From: Rotaria macrura
Lineage: Eukaryota; Rotifera; Eurotatoria; Philodinida; Philodinidae
DNA: 64,000 nucleotides
Direction of reading: 5' to 3'
Assembly: GCA_900239685.1 (NCBI GenBank)
Contig: OENT01000378.1
Span: forward strand, 53,541-117,540
Part shown: in pieces, positions 1 through 11,935 of the stretch
Layout of the letters: the number at the start of each line of letters is the position of its first letter
Position numbering within the stretch: position 1 is the first letter of the stretch
Notes under the pieces: model-generated
Seen by the model: only the letters and a program-made list of their open reading frames with translations
Told to the model about the DNA's origin: nothing
The model's database searches: none
Position numbers and translations under genes: made by a program

Positions 1-206
1 AGAAAACGAAAGAACATATTTTTGAATGAATAACAAACGAAGAAAAAGATTTACAAAATTGGATGATTGCTCGATTTGAAACGAACAACAACAAAAGAAA
101 AAGCTCGTCGTTGATGATCGCCAGCCTGTGGAGACTTTTCATTCAATGACTTAGGCAGATGATCAGCACCATGAAAAATAAGCAAATGACAAGTTTGTTT
201 ATCCTT
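1..206. other. 3' flank of the Rab8 gene
   Basis: AT-rich sequence downstream of the Rab8 stop codon, probably its 3' untranslated region. No second gene or clear polyadenylation signal was identified before the window edge. Confidence 0.4.
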
Positions 207-759
207 TTAAAATAATGAGCAACGTGACCAAAACGATGCACCAGGCTTTTTATGTGAATCCACTTTTGGTCTTATGACTGCTGGCTTACCAGATGCATCC
301 GTACCCTGTAAAATATAAGAAATAAGAACTCAGTTAAAATGAAATTGTGTAAGAAAAATATTCTTACTGCTTTTTTATCTATCTTGGCTTTGATATCTTT
401 GGCGAGTGAAAAAAATGCTTCATCTACATTCTACAAGAATACAATTTCGTATGAAATATAAATTCGTAACAAGGAAATTTTTTTCAATGATTTACTTACA
501 ATATTTCCTTTAGCACTGGTCTCCATAAATTTAATACCATATTCATTAGCGAGCTAAAGTTAAAGATAAAATGAATCAAATTCTTTTCCATCTATGCTAT
601 TCAATAGGAAAACAATCAGTATTTCTTCTGTTCTGTCATGGTTATTTACGAATCTCTTGTGACTTTGAACGATTCGACTAAGAATCATTTATGAAAGATA
701 TGAGACATAACACGTTTTGAAATTTGACCTTGTCATTCAACCTTAGGGAATTTCACTTA

Positions 760-798
<39 letters not shown>

Positions 799-2865
799 TT
801 TTATTTGCCGTCTATTCGGCTCAATCCGATGAAAATTCCAAGGAAAATAGTAATGATGGAAGGCACATACAGGTTTATAGAGAGAATTTTCTAGACAGTT
901 GATCTATAGAAAAAAAGGTATTTCAAATCGTTCGTAGAATAAATATCTCGTTGTGCATAGAACAATTTATATATTAATAAGAGTCTGTTACTTCATTCGA
1001 ATTAACACTTTGAACGTGAGATTTTCGTTTCGAATAAGTATCATAGGAACTAAGCCACAGGTGTCTTAGAAAAGTTTCATTCACGGGTTGGTCTAATGAG
1101 AGCAGTAGAGTATTACAATAGTTTCATTTGCATAGAAGTATTATATATTTAAAATAAAAGGTCGTTTGAAAATTGATTATTCCCATAAAACGATATCTTC
1201 GTCAACTAAAATAGTTATCATCAGTCTGACGAAATATGTCACTTTTGTAAGCATAAGAATTACCGATGGACTAATTTGTATAATACTCTTTCTAAATGCA
1301 TTACTCGGCTAATAATGAAAAATTACTGATAAAAGCTTTAGTCATCCTATCATGTAATTTCGTCAAAAATAGCTCTCTGGATAATTCAAAAGTATGAAAA
1401 GAAACGGTCTATGAAAACAATTCAATGATGTATGTCATGCACTTCAAATTAATATACCTTATCGAACGAAAATAATACGTTGTCAATTACAATTAAGCTC
1501 TTGGGGTTATTCAATAAGAAAAGCATGTCTCAAGAGAAAAATGACGCATTGAATTCGAAATCCGTGTTGTTCTTGAAAGGTGAGACATTGAAATAGATAG
1601 AAATAGAAGCATAGTAAATCTTCTCTTATTCAAGTTATGTGTTTTGCCATTATTATTATCTCACCGAGGAATGCGGCATATAATTCGGTTGAAAGATTAA
1701 TTCGCGTATTCACATAAAGATAGACTTCATTCTCAAGATATATGAATGGCAAACTTCTCTCAAACTTTTAAACATGTTATCTACAACTTCTAGGCTCATC
1801 AATAATGATGAAGACGATTGTAAAAATTCCAAGTTCTTTTGCTATTTTTGAACGCTTTCATTTAAAAAGATATTAATAAAAATACTTCTGTCTCGATCAA
1901 TTCAACACTCACTGATTAAGGCGTCTTGCAAATGAGAAATTTTATCCGATCTCTTTACGTTTAAACTTGTATTTATCAAGAAACAACATACGTACATTTT
2001 CACCCTTCTCTCGGGTAACTTGTCGTTTATCTTGCATATCGCATTTATTTCCTATAAGCATTCGTTCGACTTCAGCCGATGCATGCTAAACAAGTTTATA
2101 TAAAATGAATAATTTTCTTCACAAATAATATAAATGACTCATACTTCTTCAATGTTACGAATCCAATTTTTAATATTATCAAAACTTTTTTCACTTGTAA
2201 TATCATAGACAAGCATTATGCCCTATAATACAATGAAATTCGAATTACACATATAGATATATTTATTTATTAAGAATTTTTTTTTCGATACCATTGCTCC
2301 TCGATAGTAAGCTGTTGTAATAGTTTTAAAGCGTTCCTAGATAAAATTGAAATTCGTTATTTTAAGGAAACAAAAACAAGGACAATCAATATAATCATAC
2401 TTGACCCGCTGTATCCCTGAAGCATAAAAAACAAATGAAAAATGAAAATAGAATAACTTATTTTCTTGTTTAAACTTACCAAATTTGTAATTTGATTTTT
2501 CGTCCATCAAGATCGATTGTGCGAATTTTAAAATCAATTCCTATTCGAGCAGAAAATAACAAACAATTATGAAAAAATCATTCATTGTTAATTATCAATT
2601 GAATTTACCAATAGTCGAAATAAATGTTGTGCTAAATGCTGAATCACAGAAACGTAGAAGCACACATGTCTAAATATAATTCCGTAGATATGCATGAAAA
2701 CAAAAACAATCTTTTTTTCTCTCGAAATGTCAATCATACCTTTCCAACACCACTATCGCCTAAAGTAAAATATTACTTTAAATATTTCAAAAGAGAAAAC
2801 AAAACCTAAGATTTCAACATACCAATTAAAAGTAATTTAAATAAATAATCATAGGCTTTAGCCAT
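207..2865 (-). CDS. RAB8: Rab8-family small GTPase, 11 exons
   Basis: Small GTPase of vesicle traffic; the Rab8 family drives exocytic and ciliary transport from Golgi and endosomes to the plasma membrane. Exons in coding order: 2865-2823, 2759-2740, 2669-2609, 2540-2480, 2416-2401, 2336-2292, 2222-2145, 2085-1996, 553-500, 430-368, 305-207. The exons sum to 630 nt, or 209 residues, close to the usual 207. Visible: N-terminus [16 protein letters not shown]-loop GDSGVGKT (residues 15-22), switch region FISTIGIDF, WDTAGQERF, NKCD, ETSAK, and a C-terminal CSLF prenylation motif. The stretch [15 protein letters not shown] is specific to Rab8 rather than Rab10; the MAKAYD start resembles Rab13, but the body does not. 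All junctions are GT-AG and keep frame. Introns are 59-70 bp except the 1442-bp intron 554-1995. Exons of 20 and 16 nt are unusually small. Seen: motifs and frame. Known: family function. Confidence 0.95.
763..797. repeat. (AT)n microsatellite
   Basis: About 35 bp of uninterrupted TA/AT dinucleotide inside the long eighth intron of the Rab8 gene. Confidence 0.9.
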
Positions 2866-5636
2866 AGTTTTTTTCAAATGATAGGAGGTGATTATGTGTC
2901 AATGTATATCCATATGGTGGGTTGAAGTTATCTAGAAAGATAGAAATCAATTTTCGTGTACTATTTTTTAGTATCGTATAAAAAAGATATTATACGGAAA
3001 AATAGTACAGCTTCTCAAAAGATTGTCTTTCAACGATGGTATGTATTTTTGACAATCTTTGAAAGCAACTGATTAATCATGACAAAAATAAGAATCACCA
3101 TAACATTTGATTTATGCTGCTTTTCTTATACACAATATCGTGTTCTATTTATGAATCATGCTCGCCGTAATGTAATGGAGTGTAATAGTAAGCAGCATAC
3201 ATAAGAGAAACATTTCATCTTTTACTGGTAAAATTTCGACCAACGAAAATAGAAATAAGTCTCATCATGCTATCAACTAGCGTACTCTATTTACTCATCA
3301 CGGGGAATAAATCTAAGGTTCATTTTCATCTATTGATTGGGCTTATTGACAGAATAAAAGTTACTTTCATAATCGGAAATCCATAGTTCATTAAATTTTG
3401 AAATAGAAAAGAACGTGATTATTTGAATGTAACTTTTTTTCAAATTAAAATCATTAAACGTAGCGTTCTTTCTGTTCTGTAGAGACAAAATGTAGAAAAT
3501 TGATAAACTCACCTGCTTCTTTTTTTAAACGTAGATTATTTGTACCTTCATTTTGCGTTTCTTTTATAAATGAAAATATAATTTTCTTTCACATGTTCTT
3601 CTAGATTTTATCCATTATTTGGTAAATATAATCATTCATTTGTTACCAATCAGAAGTAGATCTACATATACAGAAATCAACATTAGTTGACTACAAAGAA
3701 GTTTTATAGATAGAGATTATCTTGAATAACATTAGACTATAGATTCAACTAGATAAATAATGTGTTATCTATGTTTCAGATTATTCGTTTATACCTGTAC
3801 TTATATCATTTGCATGTTCATCTATCTTTCTATTCTATCATACAACAAATATTTTAACTTCATCGTATTAAATCCTATACGTATAGATCAGAAGTATAAG
3901 ACGCTTTCCAATTGTGAACTGAATACTCGTCTATTTATTCAGTAGTAGTAAGTTTTTGCATGTGGCATAAACTTATTCATTTCGTAGATTAATGTGTAGA
4001 GGAAAAGTGTTTCGGAAAATTAATCGAAGAAAACAAGAATTTTGCCGTAGAACATGAACTCTGGATTACAATAGAATAAAACCAGAATTTTTATTTTTCT
4101 CTAACGAATGTTTTACTTCCGAATTTTCCATACTAATTAGAATTGATTGATTAGATGTAAATTGAACAAAAGATAGACATCGAGGGCGGATCGAATCTTT
4201 GCTACGGTTTCGACCTTGGTAAAAACAACGTTCAGCGTCTCATCGAAATCAATCGAAAAAATTCTAAATTCCAAAAATCCATCATACACGAATGATCTAG
4301 CTATTTTATCATCGATTGTTATAGCTGGTTTCCATTCTTACAAGTAATCGATTTTATGATTACACAATGAACACTTCTCAATATGAATTTCTCTTACTCA
4401 AATTTGCATTTTTCATGTTTACAATTCAAATCTAATTATCAAGTACAAGCAGCATAATTGCTAAGTGCTATTTGTTTCTGATTGTCCATTTGATAATAAT
4501 CTGATTATCTAAGTAACATGCAATTACTCTCGTACTAAGTCGAATGCAGTGGGAAAAACTCAGCAACGATGCCTTCAATCACTGATTCATTTCGACATAC
4601 TTTTCGTCTTTGCCGTTATTTTATCAGTGCACGAAAAACCCTTTCTTCTTACCCACTATCAAAAGTATCTAGAAGATTCGGTTTGTTACTTTTTTTTTCT
4701 ATTCGTATTTATATTTGTAAAGCACAAAAAGTCATCTGAATTAGATAATAGTTCCATTGAGGAATTAATACACATATGAACAGTGCTTTCTACAAATGAT
4801 GAATAGACTAATCCCTGTCCTTTTTTCATTATACAATACATTTATAGATGACATACTAGTATTTGTTTTCATTCATTTAAACATGAATATAATGCAACAT
4901 AGATTTATCGTTGTGCATCAAGTATGCTTATGATTGTAAATATTGTTGAATGTACATACTCTTTGTGTCTTGTTTTCTTATTCTTACTTTAAAAATATCA
5001 TGACGATGAATAAAAATAATTTTCAATTCGCATGAGAATACTATCAAATGTAGAAGTAAATTTTGCTTGAAAAAATAGCTCTGATTAGTTTCTATTTTAT
5101 CATTCAATGAGGGACATAAATAGGGTAGGGGGATGGGATTGTACATAGAGCGTGATGGCCTTTTGGTCAAAAAACGAATAGGAAAAACTTCTTTTTTAGG
5201 AGTATTTTAGTGCTGAATTTATACAAACGAGCATGTTACGTCCCTGTATTGAATTATGACTAAACTATTTTTCTAATATCATTGAAAGATCATCGAATTT
5301 CTGATTTAACTTAATATAGAATTGAATCAAGTCTCAATTTTTAGCGACATCTTTTTTTCTTATTTCATTTCATCATTCTATATACTCTCAATAGTCGACA
5401 AATCGTTTCTTCGTGTTATTTTCTCTCTTGCACTTACTTGCTTCTTTCCTACTCTATCATAAAAACGGAAAGAAAAGAAATTACTGCACAGTGAATACGT
5501 TCCTACAATTTCTAATCATTAGTAGTACTACATCTAGTATTTTTTATTTGCAACTTTAACAGGGTACATTATCGAATTAAAAAGTTCATTCGGAATTTTC
5601 AGATTGTTTTTCTTCTATTCTAAAACGGAATTCAAT
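2866..5636. other. Intergenic region between divergent Rab8 and TBP genes
   Basis: No supported gene. Open frames here are short, rich in Phe/Ile/Tyr as expected of random AT-rich DNA, and carry no recognisable motif or splice structure. It must hold the promoters of the two divergent housekeeping genes, but no specific element could be assigned by eye. Confidence 0.5.
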
Positions 5637-7384
5637 ATGGATTATTCACCAGCATTTAGTGAAGTTCACTCACATCAAGTTCGCTATTTATTTTCAAGTT
5701 TTTCTTTCTGAATATCCAAAAAATGTCTTTTTTTACTCTATCTCAGACTGAGCTTCTTCACCCATCACCCTTGTCATTGCCACCATCGGCACCGCCAACA
5801 AGTGTTGCACCCAAAGAAGAAGCTTATACAGTCAATGTGGATACGCCAACACATCATTATCCACCTTTGAATTCAAGAATAACAACAAACATGGGTCCAC
5901 CACCATCCGTGCCATCCTATCATCAAAATTCCGTTCCACCATCGACACCATTTTCTGTATCTGCAACACCATTTACACCACGACCAGCTGATGTATCACA
6001 TTTACAGCCAAGTCTACAGTGAATAAAATAATATAATGTATTTCTAATGTTCTAACATACTTTTTTGTTGTTAATAGAAATATTGTATCGACAGTTAATC
6101 TTGGTTGTCCATTAGATTTAAAACGTATTGCATTACAAGCACGTAATGCTGAATATAATCCAAAGCGTTTTGCTGCTGTTATCATGCGAATTCGTAATCC
6201 ACGTACAACGGCATTAATCTTCGGTTCTGGTAAAATGGTATGTACAGGTGCCAAAAGTGAAGAAGACTCATTGCAAGCAGCAAGACGTTATGCTCGTGTT
6301 ATACAAAAACTTGGCTTTCCTGTATGATGTCTAAACTTTTCTTCGGACATTTTATTCTTGTTTGATGATGAATATTTCTCTATAGGCTAAATTTCGAGAT
6401 TTTAAAATTCAAAATATGGTTGGCAGTGTCGATGTAAAATTTCCCATACGATTAGAAGCACTCGTATTAAAACATTATCAATTTTGCAGGTATGTATTTA
6501 GACATGAATTTATTTGTAGGAGTTCATAAAGATTTAATATGGGTTCTTTTGTTCTTTAATTTCACTCGTATTAAGAAGTTACACAGTAGAAAATCGAAGA
6601 AAACTGCATCTTCTTTTGATTACACAGAGGAATTTACGTTTTATGAACATGACATGTTTCTGAATTCTGAAAAATAGCATTCGATGTAAGGTTGGCGACA
6701 AAAATACTGTAAAGAACTCGTTGAGTTCTTTCTCTCCATAGATTTGATCATTCTGGATAGCCAAGAAGATGAGTTTTCATGGTCAATTGGTAGAAAAATA
6801 TTTTTCTCGCATTGAGAACAGTTCTTTTTCTCTGTTTGAGATTACTTTTGATTTCAAGAACGAGCTGTGAAAGATTTGATTGTCTAGATCGTTCTCAACA
6901 AGTAGTCAGGGAAGCAACAGAGTTTCTATGAATCTCTTATGGCAAAAGCAAACCATTTTCTAAAACATAGAGCAGTCGAAAAAAGAGATATATTAGTCAC
7001 TGATACATACGAAGAAATTATCCTCAAATCACTAGTTAGATTCTCTGTGCGAATAATTGTCTTGGGAAAATAAAATACTCTTATGAAACCTGTATGATTG
7101 ATATTTTGAATCAATGAACTGACATAAAATTTAATTTATTTCATTTACTTCAAGTTATGAACCAGAATTATTTCCTGGTCTTATTTATCGAATGATGCAA
7201 CCAAAAATCGTACTACTCATTTTCGTTTCTGGCAAAGTTGTATTGACTGGTATGTGTAGATAAACGATCATTTTTGAATATTGAATCGTGTTTTGAATGA
7301 TGTTTTCTAGGAGCAAAAGTTCGTCGAGAAATTCATGAAGCATTTGAACGTATTTATCCAATACTTAAAGGTTTTCGAAAATAA
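5637..7384 (+). CDS. TBP: TATA-box-binding protein
   Basis: General transcription factor that binds TATA DNA and nucleates TFIID, TFIIIB and SL1 in the nucleus. Exons: 5637-5678, 5747-6018, 6078-6321, 6386-6489, 7155-7249, 7311-7384; 831 nt, 276 residues. The C-terminal saddle is unmistakable: first repeat with [37 protein letters not shown] and [14 protein letters not shown]; second repeat with [30 protein letters not shown] and [12 protein letters not shown]. It ends at ILKGFRK. The N-terminal part (about 100 residues) is rich in Pro, Ser and Thr and has no polyglutamine tract. The start at 5637 is preferred over an ATG at 5723, because 5723 lies inside the pyrimidine tract of a good 3' splice site (CTCAG at 5742-5746) and the 68-bp intron 5679-5746 keeps frame. 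The 665-bp intron 6490-7154 is the only long one. The core is certain; the first exon is inferred. Confidence 0.96.
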
Positions 7385-9225
7385 ATTCTACTTATGTGTT
7401 GTACAAAAATAACCACGGTGATTTATGTATGCATGTATAGATCTTTTTCTTTCTTGCTTGTATCTTAGTATACCATACAAATGTGTTACAGCAACATGCA
7501 ACTTTTGCTTGTTGATTTCTTGTTTTTTTTATTGATGTTAATATGGGGAAAAAAAGAAGAGATATATTGATTCAGATTTGAATGTTCATGGAACAAACTT
7601 CTAAATATATATATATACTTTCAAATAAAGTCAAATTATGATTATTTAATTTAAACTACTGTACTATTGGTACAACAAATAGAACGTATTCGAAGAATTG
7701 TCATGAGAAAAATTATGATGGTCATTTTTCTTATTGGCAATGATGGAATAATGAAAAAAATTGGAAAACCAAGCATCCTGTTTCCATTGCATATTCGTTG
7801 AGGATCGTTTGTCCGTTCGTAGAAACATTGAATGAAGACTAGTAGCAAACAATGTGTACAAAAAGAAACATTTCTCTTATGTGTTTGTTGTTAATAAAGA
7901 AACATATGCAAGTATCGAACGAATATCGGTTTAAGAAGTCCGTCATTTTATGAAAAGTACACAACTTGAAAGTGTTTGCGTTTTCTTGGATCTCTATTCT
8001 TGACCTTCCTCAAATGTAATGAACAATCGAAATTCAATGACAAATTTTACAAGATCATTTGATGATCGACTATCTTTGAATATGCTCATATGTGTAAATA
8101 GAAATTTCATTTGTATGTTTGTGCATCTACAAGGAATATTCTAATTAGAATGAAGAAAATATTGCACAATACACTAAACTTGTTGAGTAGCCTTTGTTTT
8201 CTTTATATACATTATCAAGCGAAAAGTGGCAATACCAATAAATTTCATATATTCGATTTCTATGGATTAGTCATTAATTCTAAATTATCCGAGTCGAAGA
8301 GTAATACTACAACTAAAGAGATTCTTGCTTAAGATAGCTATGTAAATAGGAACTATAGTATTTCCTTCTTATTCTAATAGTTCCTTGCACAAATTGATTT
8401 TTCTTGAGTATGAATCTGACAGAATTAAAGATCTGACTTAAAACCATGTTATCAAATGTACAATAATAAAGCATGCTCAAAAGTAAAACATTTTCTCATA
8501 TCAAATTTCGACGAATGTATTCGTTTTGAATCCATTTGTATCTTGATTTTATAATGTCGTTAGTCAAATCGAAATGATTACAATTAGCATCCGTTGATGC
8601 AGCTCTGAAGAATAATTATAATACAAGATATTTTTATTCCTTAGGGACATATGATCATCTATAGGTTTCGTGTGTTTCAGTATGTGGATTTTTGTTTGAT
8701 TTCATAAGTATGTATTAAATGTAGTTTTTCTTATTTGATCATTTTCAATAAGTTTGCATTTTTCGAAATTCGATTCATCACATATTAACTTTGTTTCTAA
8801 ATTATGTTGCAAAGATGTAGAAATATTGCATCAGCTCTTTCAACATAATGTTTTTGTACACGTTTATTGTATGGTTATCTTCTATCTATATAAAGTAAAG
8901 AGAAATGTTTTTTTCTTCTCCGTTCTTGTGACACAGTTGCTTGTGTGTGGTGCAATTATTGCAAATGAGTTGAGCAATTTTACTTGCTATAAAAGTGACA
9001 CGTCTACAAAAGGAACTAAACTTCATAAAATCAAATATACACTGTCAGGTAAGGTAATCGTATGAATTAGAAGGCTATTTTTTTAACTTATATCTATAAA
9101 ATAGATTTGATACTCAGTTCGTGCATATTTAACTGAGCCACACATAAAAAATAAAAAGTAAATCAATCAATCGATTTCTGTTTTTCAATAGAAATAAATA
9201 AATCTTTCTTTTTCTGCGTTTGCAG
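7385..9225. other. TBP to vWA intergenic and probable 5' UTR region
   Basis: Mostly TBP 3' flank and unrecognised AT-rich sequence. Toward the right end are two good 5' splice sites: CATAA|GTATGT near 8708, and CTGTCAG|GTAAGG at 9048/9049. Either could belong to an upstream exon of the vWA gene, whose recognised coding exon begins right after the acceptor at 9224-9225. The open frame ending at 9048 joins in frame, but its sequence (hydrophobic, Phe/Val/Cys-rich, no clear Met start) does not look like the N-terminus of an RGG protein. Confidence 0.4.
7624..7629 (+). terminator. Candidate TBP poly(A) signal
   Basis: Canonical AATAAA about 240 bp downstream of the TBP stop codon. The position is plausible; usage is not demonstrated. 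Confidence 0.45.
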
Positions 9226-11229
9226 TGGTTCGTGGTCGTGGATCGAGTCGTGGTAGAGGTGGAGGCCGTGGAAGGGGTGGAGGCCGTGGAAGAGGTGGAG
9301 GCCGTGGAAGAGGTGCTTTTCGAGGTAGAGGTGGAAGCCGAGGTCGTGGAGCGGCACGTGGTGGACGTCGAACAGCACGAATAAATAGTGAACAACGACA
9401 AGAATCGGCAACAGTTGTCGCTAATCTTGATATAAACGGTGATTCGAAACCATTTTTTGTCAATGCAAGTGTAACACTAGATCAACATATCGAAGCACAA
9501 ACAACAAATCTGTCGCGTTATTTAGCTACACTATTTTCACTCGATGCAAATAGTGTTGAAATAGGTCAAAAAGCTAAAGCATGTGCCTTAGCTGCAGCTT
9601 GGTGTCGACATGACCATAAGTTAGCCAATAATCTTTTACGACATCGACGTTTATTTACTCTCACTGAAGTTCTTAAAGCTGTAACAATGTTAGATGCTGC
9701 ACGACAAATTCGTGTCTATGAAAAAAAATTAAAACGTCTTGAATTAGGTAAAACGAAAACAAAAGCAACTAAATTAGGAAAGATAAAAAATCATATCGAT
9801 AATTTGAATAAACTCAAGCCATCGAGTGGTTCAGCTAGTGGTGCTGTTGCTCGCCATATTCAACGTTGGACACAAACATTAACAAAACAAGAGTTAGAGT
9901 ACTTTGCTTTACATATGCCAACGGATCCATGGAAAAAGCTAGCGGATATTGTTCATTTTAATCCTGAAAAAGATTTTCCAGCGTTACCATGGTTTCTAGG
10001 ATTTTGTTTTGGCACACCAGCACCAGCTGAAACTATGGTTGCACGTTGTCGTGATTTAACCAATGAAAATGTGAATGAATTGTTAAAAGAATTTTCAATT
10101 CCATATTCACATTTGAAACAATTCAAAGAAGATTTAAATGAATCATCAAAAGCTAAAATTGCTGCAAAAGAAGACAAACTTGATACAATTCTATGGTATT
10201 ATGAAGATTTGCAATGTTCAGCTGTTGATGATATTATCATAGAAAGATTACGTGAGGGCGAGCAAATTACTTTACCATATGGTAAATTGATGGAACGACT
10301 CCTGCTATGTCGTATGCTACGAGAAGGTCAATCAATGACTACTCGAGGCATTGGACGTCACAGAGCTCAAAATAGAGGACCCATTGCATCCGATCCACCA
10401 GCACATCCAGAGAAAGCGAAATTCTATTCGGATTTATTACCTCGTGCACAAGCTCAGCTTGAAAAAATCAAATTACCATTAGAATCACCCGTAGCTGTTA
10501 TCGGTGATGCATCCGGTTCTATGGAAGTTGCCATTCGTACCGCTACTATTCTTTCATCATTATTGACGGCAATATGTTCAGCAAAACTTAACTTCTTTAA
10601 TAGTGCAGTGTTTCAACCAGCATTTGTTCCGAAAACTCTCGAAGATGTGCTATCACTTGCACTTGTGACAAGCGCTGATGGATCCACAGCAAATGCTGCT
10701 GGTCTTGTACCATATTATGATGCTAAAGAAGTCATCAAAACATTTGTCATGGTTACTGATGAAGAAGAAAATGCAAATGGTACAATAGCAGATGGTACAT
10801 CAACAAGATTTTTTGAATTATTCATGAAATATCGTGCTGAAATTTATCCAGCTAAGCTTGTTTTTATTTCATTTCTTTCTCACCAACATGCACAAGGTCA
10901 AATGTACTCACAATTTCAAAATGCAAATGTTCCTGATGTTCTTCAAGTAAGAAGAAATAATTAAGATTCACTTGAATTCTGACTAAATTTTGTTTTTTAT
11001 TTCATAGTTCAAATTCAATCGCGAACGTCCTGATTTAACTAAAATTGATAATCTCATTGGTTTATTATCGACGGGTTCATCAGCTTCGTTTGATACTAAT
11101 CTTGAGCCATTACAAGTTGAATTTCAACAAAATGGTATAGAATCTGTTATAACACGACTGATGGGTATACAAGATGAAAATTCTATCCCGATGGATTTCG
11201 AAAGTGCTAAAACGACAGCTGCAAATTAA
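9226..11229 (+). CDS. RGG-box protein with C-terminal von Willebrand A domain
   Basis: Putative RNA-associated protein. Recognised exons are 9226-10946 and 11008-11229, joined in phase 0 across a 61-bp intron, giving about 647 residues. The first 46 residues are an Arg/Gly repeat (RGG box, a common RNA-binding and arginine-methylation module), encoded partly by an 18-bp tandem repeat. Residues about 70-400 look wholly alpha-helical and I do not recognise them. Residues about 420-600 form a vWA fold: the MIDAS motif GDASGSM starts near residue 427, a downstream Thr lies in the segment ADGSTANAAG, and FVMVTDEEEN supplies the second acidic cluster. Helical repeats followed by a MIDAS vWA domain recall Ro60/TROVE RNA-chaperone proteins, but I cannot match the helical part to TROVE, so this is only a possibility. 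The start is unresolved: the exon opens with TG immediately after an acceptor AG, so the ATG is split or lies in an upstream exon. Confidence 0.85.
9252..9315 (+). repeat. 18-bp tandem repeat encoding the RGG box
   Basis: About three and a half copies of an 18-bp unit, GGTGGAGGCCGTGGAAGA with minor variants, encoding Gly-Gly-Gly-Arg-Gly-Arg. It probably varies in copy number by slippage. Confidence 0.85.
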
Positions 11230-11286
11230 ACTTTTACTACTACTCTTCTTCTTTTTCTTTTGAGAGTTAAGACTGAGTACGTGTAT

Positions 11287-11292
11287 AATAAA
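11287..11292 (+). terminator. Candidate poly(A) signal of the vWA gene
   Basis: AATAAA 58 bp after the stop codon of the vWA gene, a typical distance. Confidence 0.5.
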
Positions 11293-11523
11293 TTATATAG
11301 TTTTTTAAAATACAGTAATGTCTCATAGATGGAATCTCGATTTCGAATGAATACAATGCAGTTATAATGGGCAAGGCCCGATTGTAGGTTGATGCTAGTG
11401 TTTCCGTCGAATTAGTTTTATAGAACTCGTTTAATATATTTTCAGGGAATATAACCTAAGCAGACAAAAAAATTTCAAAAACGCTTGTAAATGCGCAATC
11501 TATGACGGATGAGTTCGCATGTC

Positions 11524-11691
11524 AATCGACGTTCCCGGCTGTGTCACTAACGGTTACAAATGTGCACAACGTGCAAACGACAGATTTTTTCGGCTGGTTC
11601 AAATTTCGGATGTTTAATCGATATAAAATATCTAACTGTAATCCACTCATTCTTTCCAAACTTTAGCGACACACAATCGGGAACGTCGATT
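11524..11691. repeat. Short imperfect inverted repeat
   Basis: The 14-bp sequence AATCGACGTTCCCG at 11524-11537 recurs inverted at 11678-11691, followed inward on both sides by a variant of TGTGTC. The interval is more GC-rich than its surroundings. It may be a decayed element lying just left of the gapped foldback; no coding function is supported. Confidence 0.5.
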
Positions 11692-11849
11692 ATCATCCTA
11701 AAACGTTGGAAATATTTGACAGTTTGTACAACGGTTATCAGCGACGCTTTGCCTCTCACACTTCAAAACTGCGATAAACATTCGAAAAACATAGAAACGT
11801 GTTTAGAGCTTTTGCCGTTCTTCCTATACATAAATGCCTATATCCGTAT

Positions 11850-11935
11850 AGCTACACCCTTAACAACTATACTCTTGTATCTATTTCCTTATAACTATAT
11901 CCTTGTATCTATATTCTTATAACTATACCCTTATA
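11850..11935. repeat. Degenerate TTATAACTATA-type repeat at the element's left flank
   Basis: Several imperfect copies of a roughly 20-30 bp unit built from CTTATAACTATA and CTTGTATCTAT. Similar sequence (CTCTTATGCCTACATTCTTA) continues right of the element from about 12745 to 12785, so the foldback seems to have inserted into a pre-existing degenerate tandem repeat. Confidence 0.6.

Noticed and set aside
8754..9048. Open frame upstream of the vWA gene that could splice in frame through CTGTCAG|GTAAGG
   Set aside because: It lacks a proper Met start at its beginning and encodes a hydrophobic, low-complexity sequence unlike an RGG-protein N-terminus. The donor is good, so it is kept only as a possible untranslated exon.
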